Source: Gammaproteobacteria bacterium (lineage in GTDB: Bacteria > Pseudomonadota > Gammaproteobacteria > Burkholderiales > Burkholderiaceae_C). From it: 59,623 nucleotides of DNA. Below the pieces are notes generated by a model, which saw only the letters and a list, made by a program, of their open reading frames with translations, was not told the origin of the DNA and made no database searches. Shown in pieces: positions 59,475 to 59,623 of the stretch (its first letter is position 1; each line of letters opens with the position of its first letter). Location: assembly GCA_025359085.1 (NCBI GenBank), contig JANYHL010000035.1, forward strand, positions 1-59,623, written 5' to 3'. Both the position numbers and the translations under genes were made by a program.

Positions 59475-59623
59475 ATGCAAGAAAAATACACCCCTCTCGA
59501 CCTTGAACAAGCGGCCCAAAGTCATTGGACGGCGATGGATGCCTACCGGGTCACCGAAGATTCGTCCAAGAAGAAGTTCTACGCCTGCTCCATGCTGCCT
59601 TACCCCAGCGGCAAGCTGCACAT
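59475..59623 (+). CDS. leuS: Leucyl-tRNA synthetase, N-terminal part (cut by window end)
   Basis: The last 149 bases open a class I leucyl-tRNA synthetase: [40 protein letters not shown], then PYPSGKLH, which is the start of the HIGH motif region. The ATG at 59475 follows AGAGAGAAATCAA. The remainder lies beyond the window. Confidence 0.9.
   Translation, partial: MQEKYTPLDLEQAAQSHWTAMDAYRVTEDSSKKKFYACSMLPYPSGKLH

Overview
The window looks like a chromosomal segment of a betaproteobacterium of the order Burkholderiales, most likely family Comamonadaceae (Rhodoferax/Polaromonas-like). I infer this from the protein sequences, the high GC, conserved housekeeping blocks (fur|bamE-dapB, hpf-ptsN-hprK, rplM-rpsI followed by a DUF6776 gene, bactofilin and erpA, anmK/M23 peptidase/tyrS), and an interspersed short repeat ending in a GACGGGGGCTAGAGGC-type motif. 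A DUF3494 ice-binding protein gene hints at a cold habitat. No rRNA, tRNA or CRISPR array was found.

Layout. 180-5261: Csu-type chaperone-usher pilus operon (subunit, minor subunit, chaperone, usher, two-domain tip protein). 5436-7451: htpG with a readable sigma-32 promoter. 7607-8729: ice-binding protein whose lipoprotein signal lies in another frame from the mature part. 9052-13785: Crp/Fnr-type regulator, a hybrid histidine kinase with a duplicated PAS domain and a receiver-PAS protein; the regulator is bracketed by two related palindromes. 13804-16804: hydrolase, pseudouridine synthase and a second Crp/Fnr regulator. Divergent from that regulator is a seven-gene operon (17038-25522): acyl-CoA synthetase, a complete branched-chain-type ABC importer (two ATPases, two permeases, binding protein) and a PaaK-like CoA ligase, which together suggest import and CoA activation of an organic or aromatic acid. 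25553-32793: lipid and polymer storage genes (PHA-granule family protein, acyl-CoA-binding protein, wax ester synthase/DGAT), dTDP-glucose dehydratase, CoA-transferase, rlmJ. 33285-33863: a GNAT acetyltransferase lying between two related long inverted-repeat elements in opposite orientation. 34353-45715: mostly housekeeping genes, with a C-terminal remnant of dtd.

The most unusual part is 45577-48151, between a cytosolic 5'-nucleotidase gene and queC. An RHH/ParE toxin-antitoxin pair sits between two copies of the nucleotidase 3' end. Next to it, an AT-richer HEPN/AbiJ-like abortive-infection gene sits inside a ~1.5 kb islet bounded by ~85-bp imperfect inverted repeats. Its predicted leader contains a 15-G homopolymer next to a complementary C run, so variable expression is possible. 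I read this as a small defence islet built by successive insertions without a recognisable transposase.

48233-59623: queC, ybeY-phoH, ruvA without ruvB, dsbD, hpf-ptsN-hprK, fur|bamE-dapB, exbB-exbD and the start of leuS.

A second theme is the dispersed ~55-70 bp repeat. Some copies are intergenic, but several lie in frame inside genes (aminopeptidase, rlmJ, and dsbD twice, including its signal peptide), so the repeat appears to have been turned into protein sequence.
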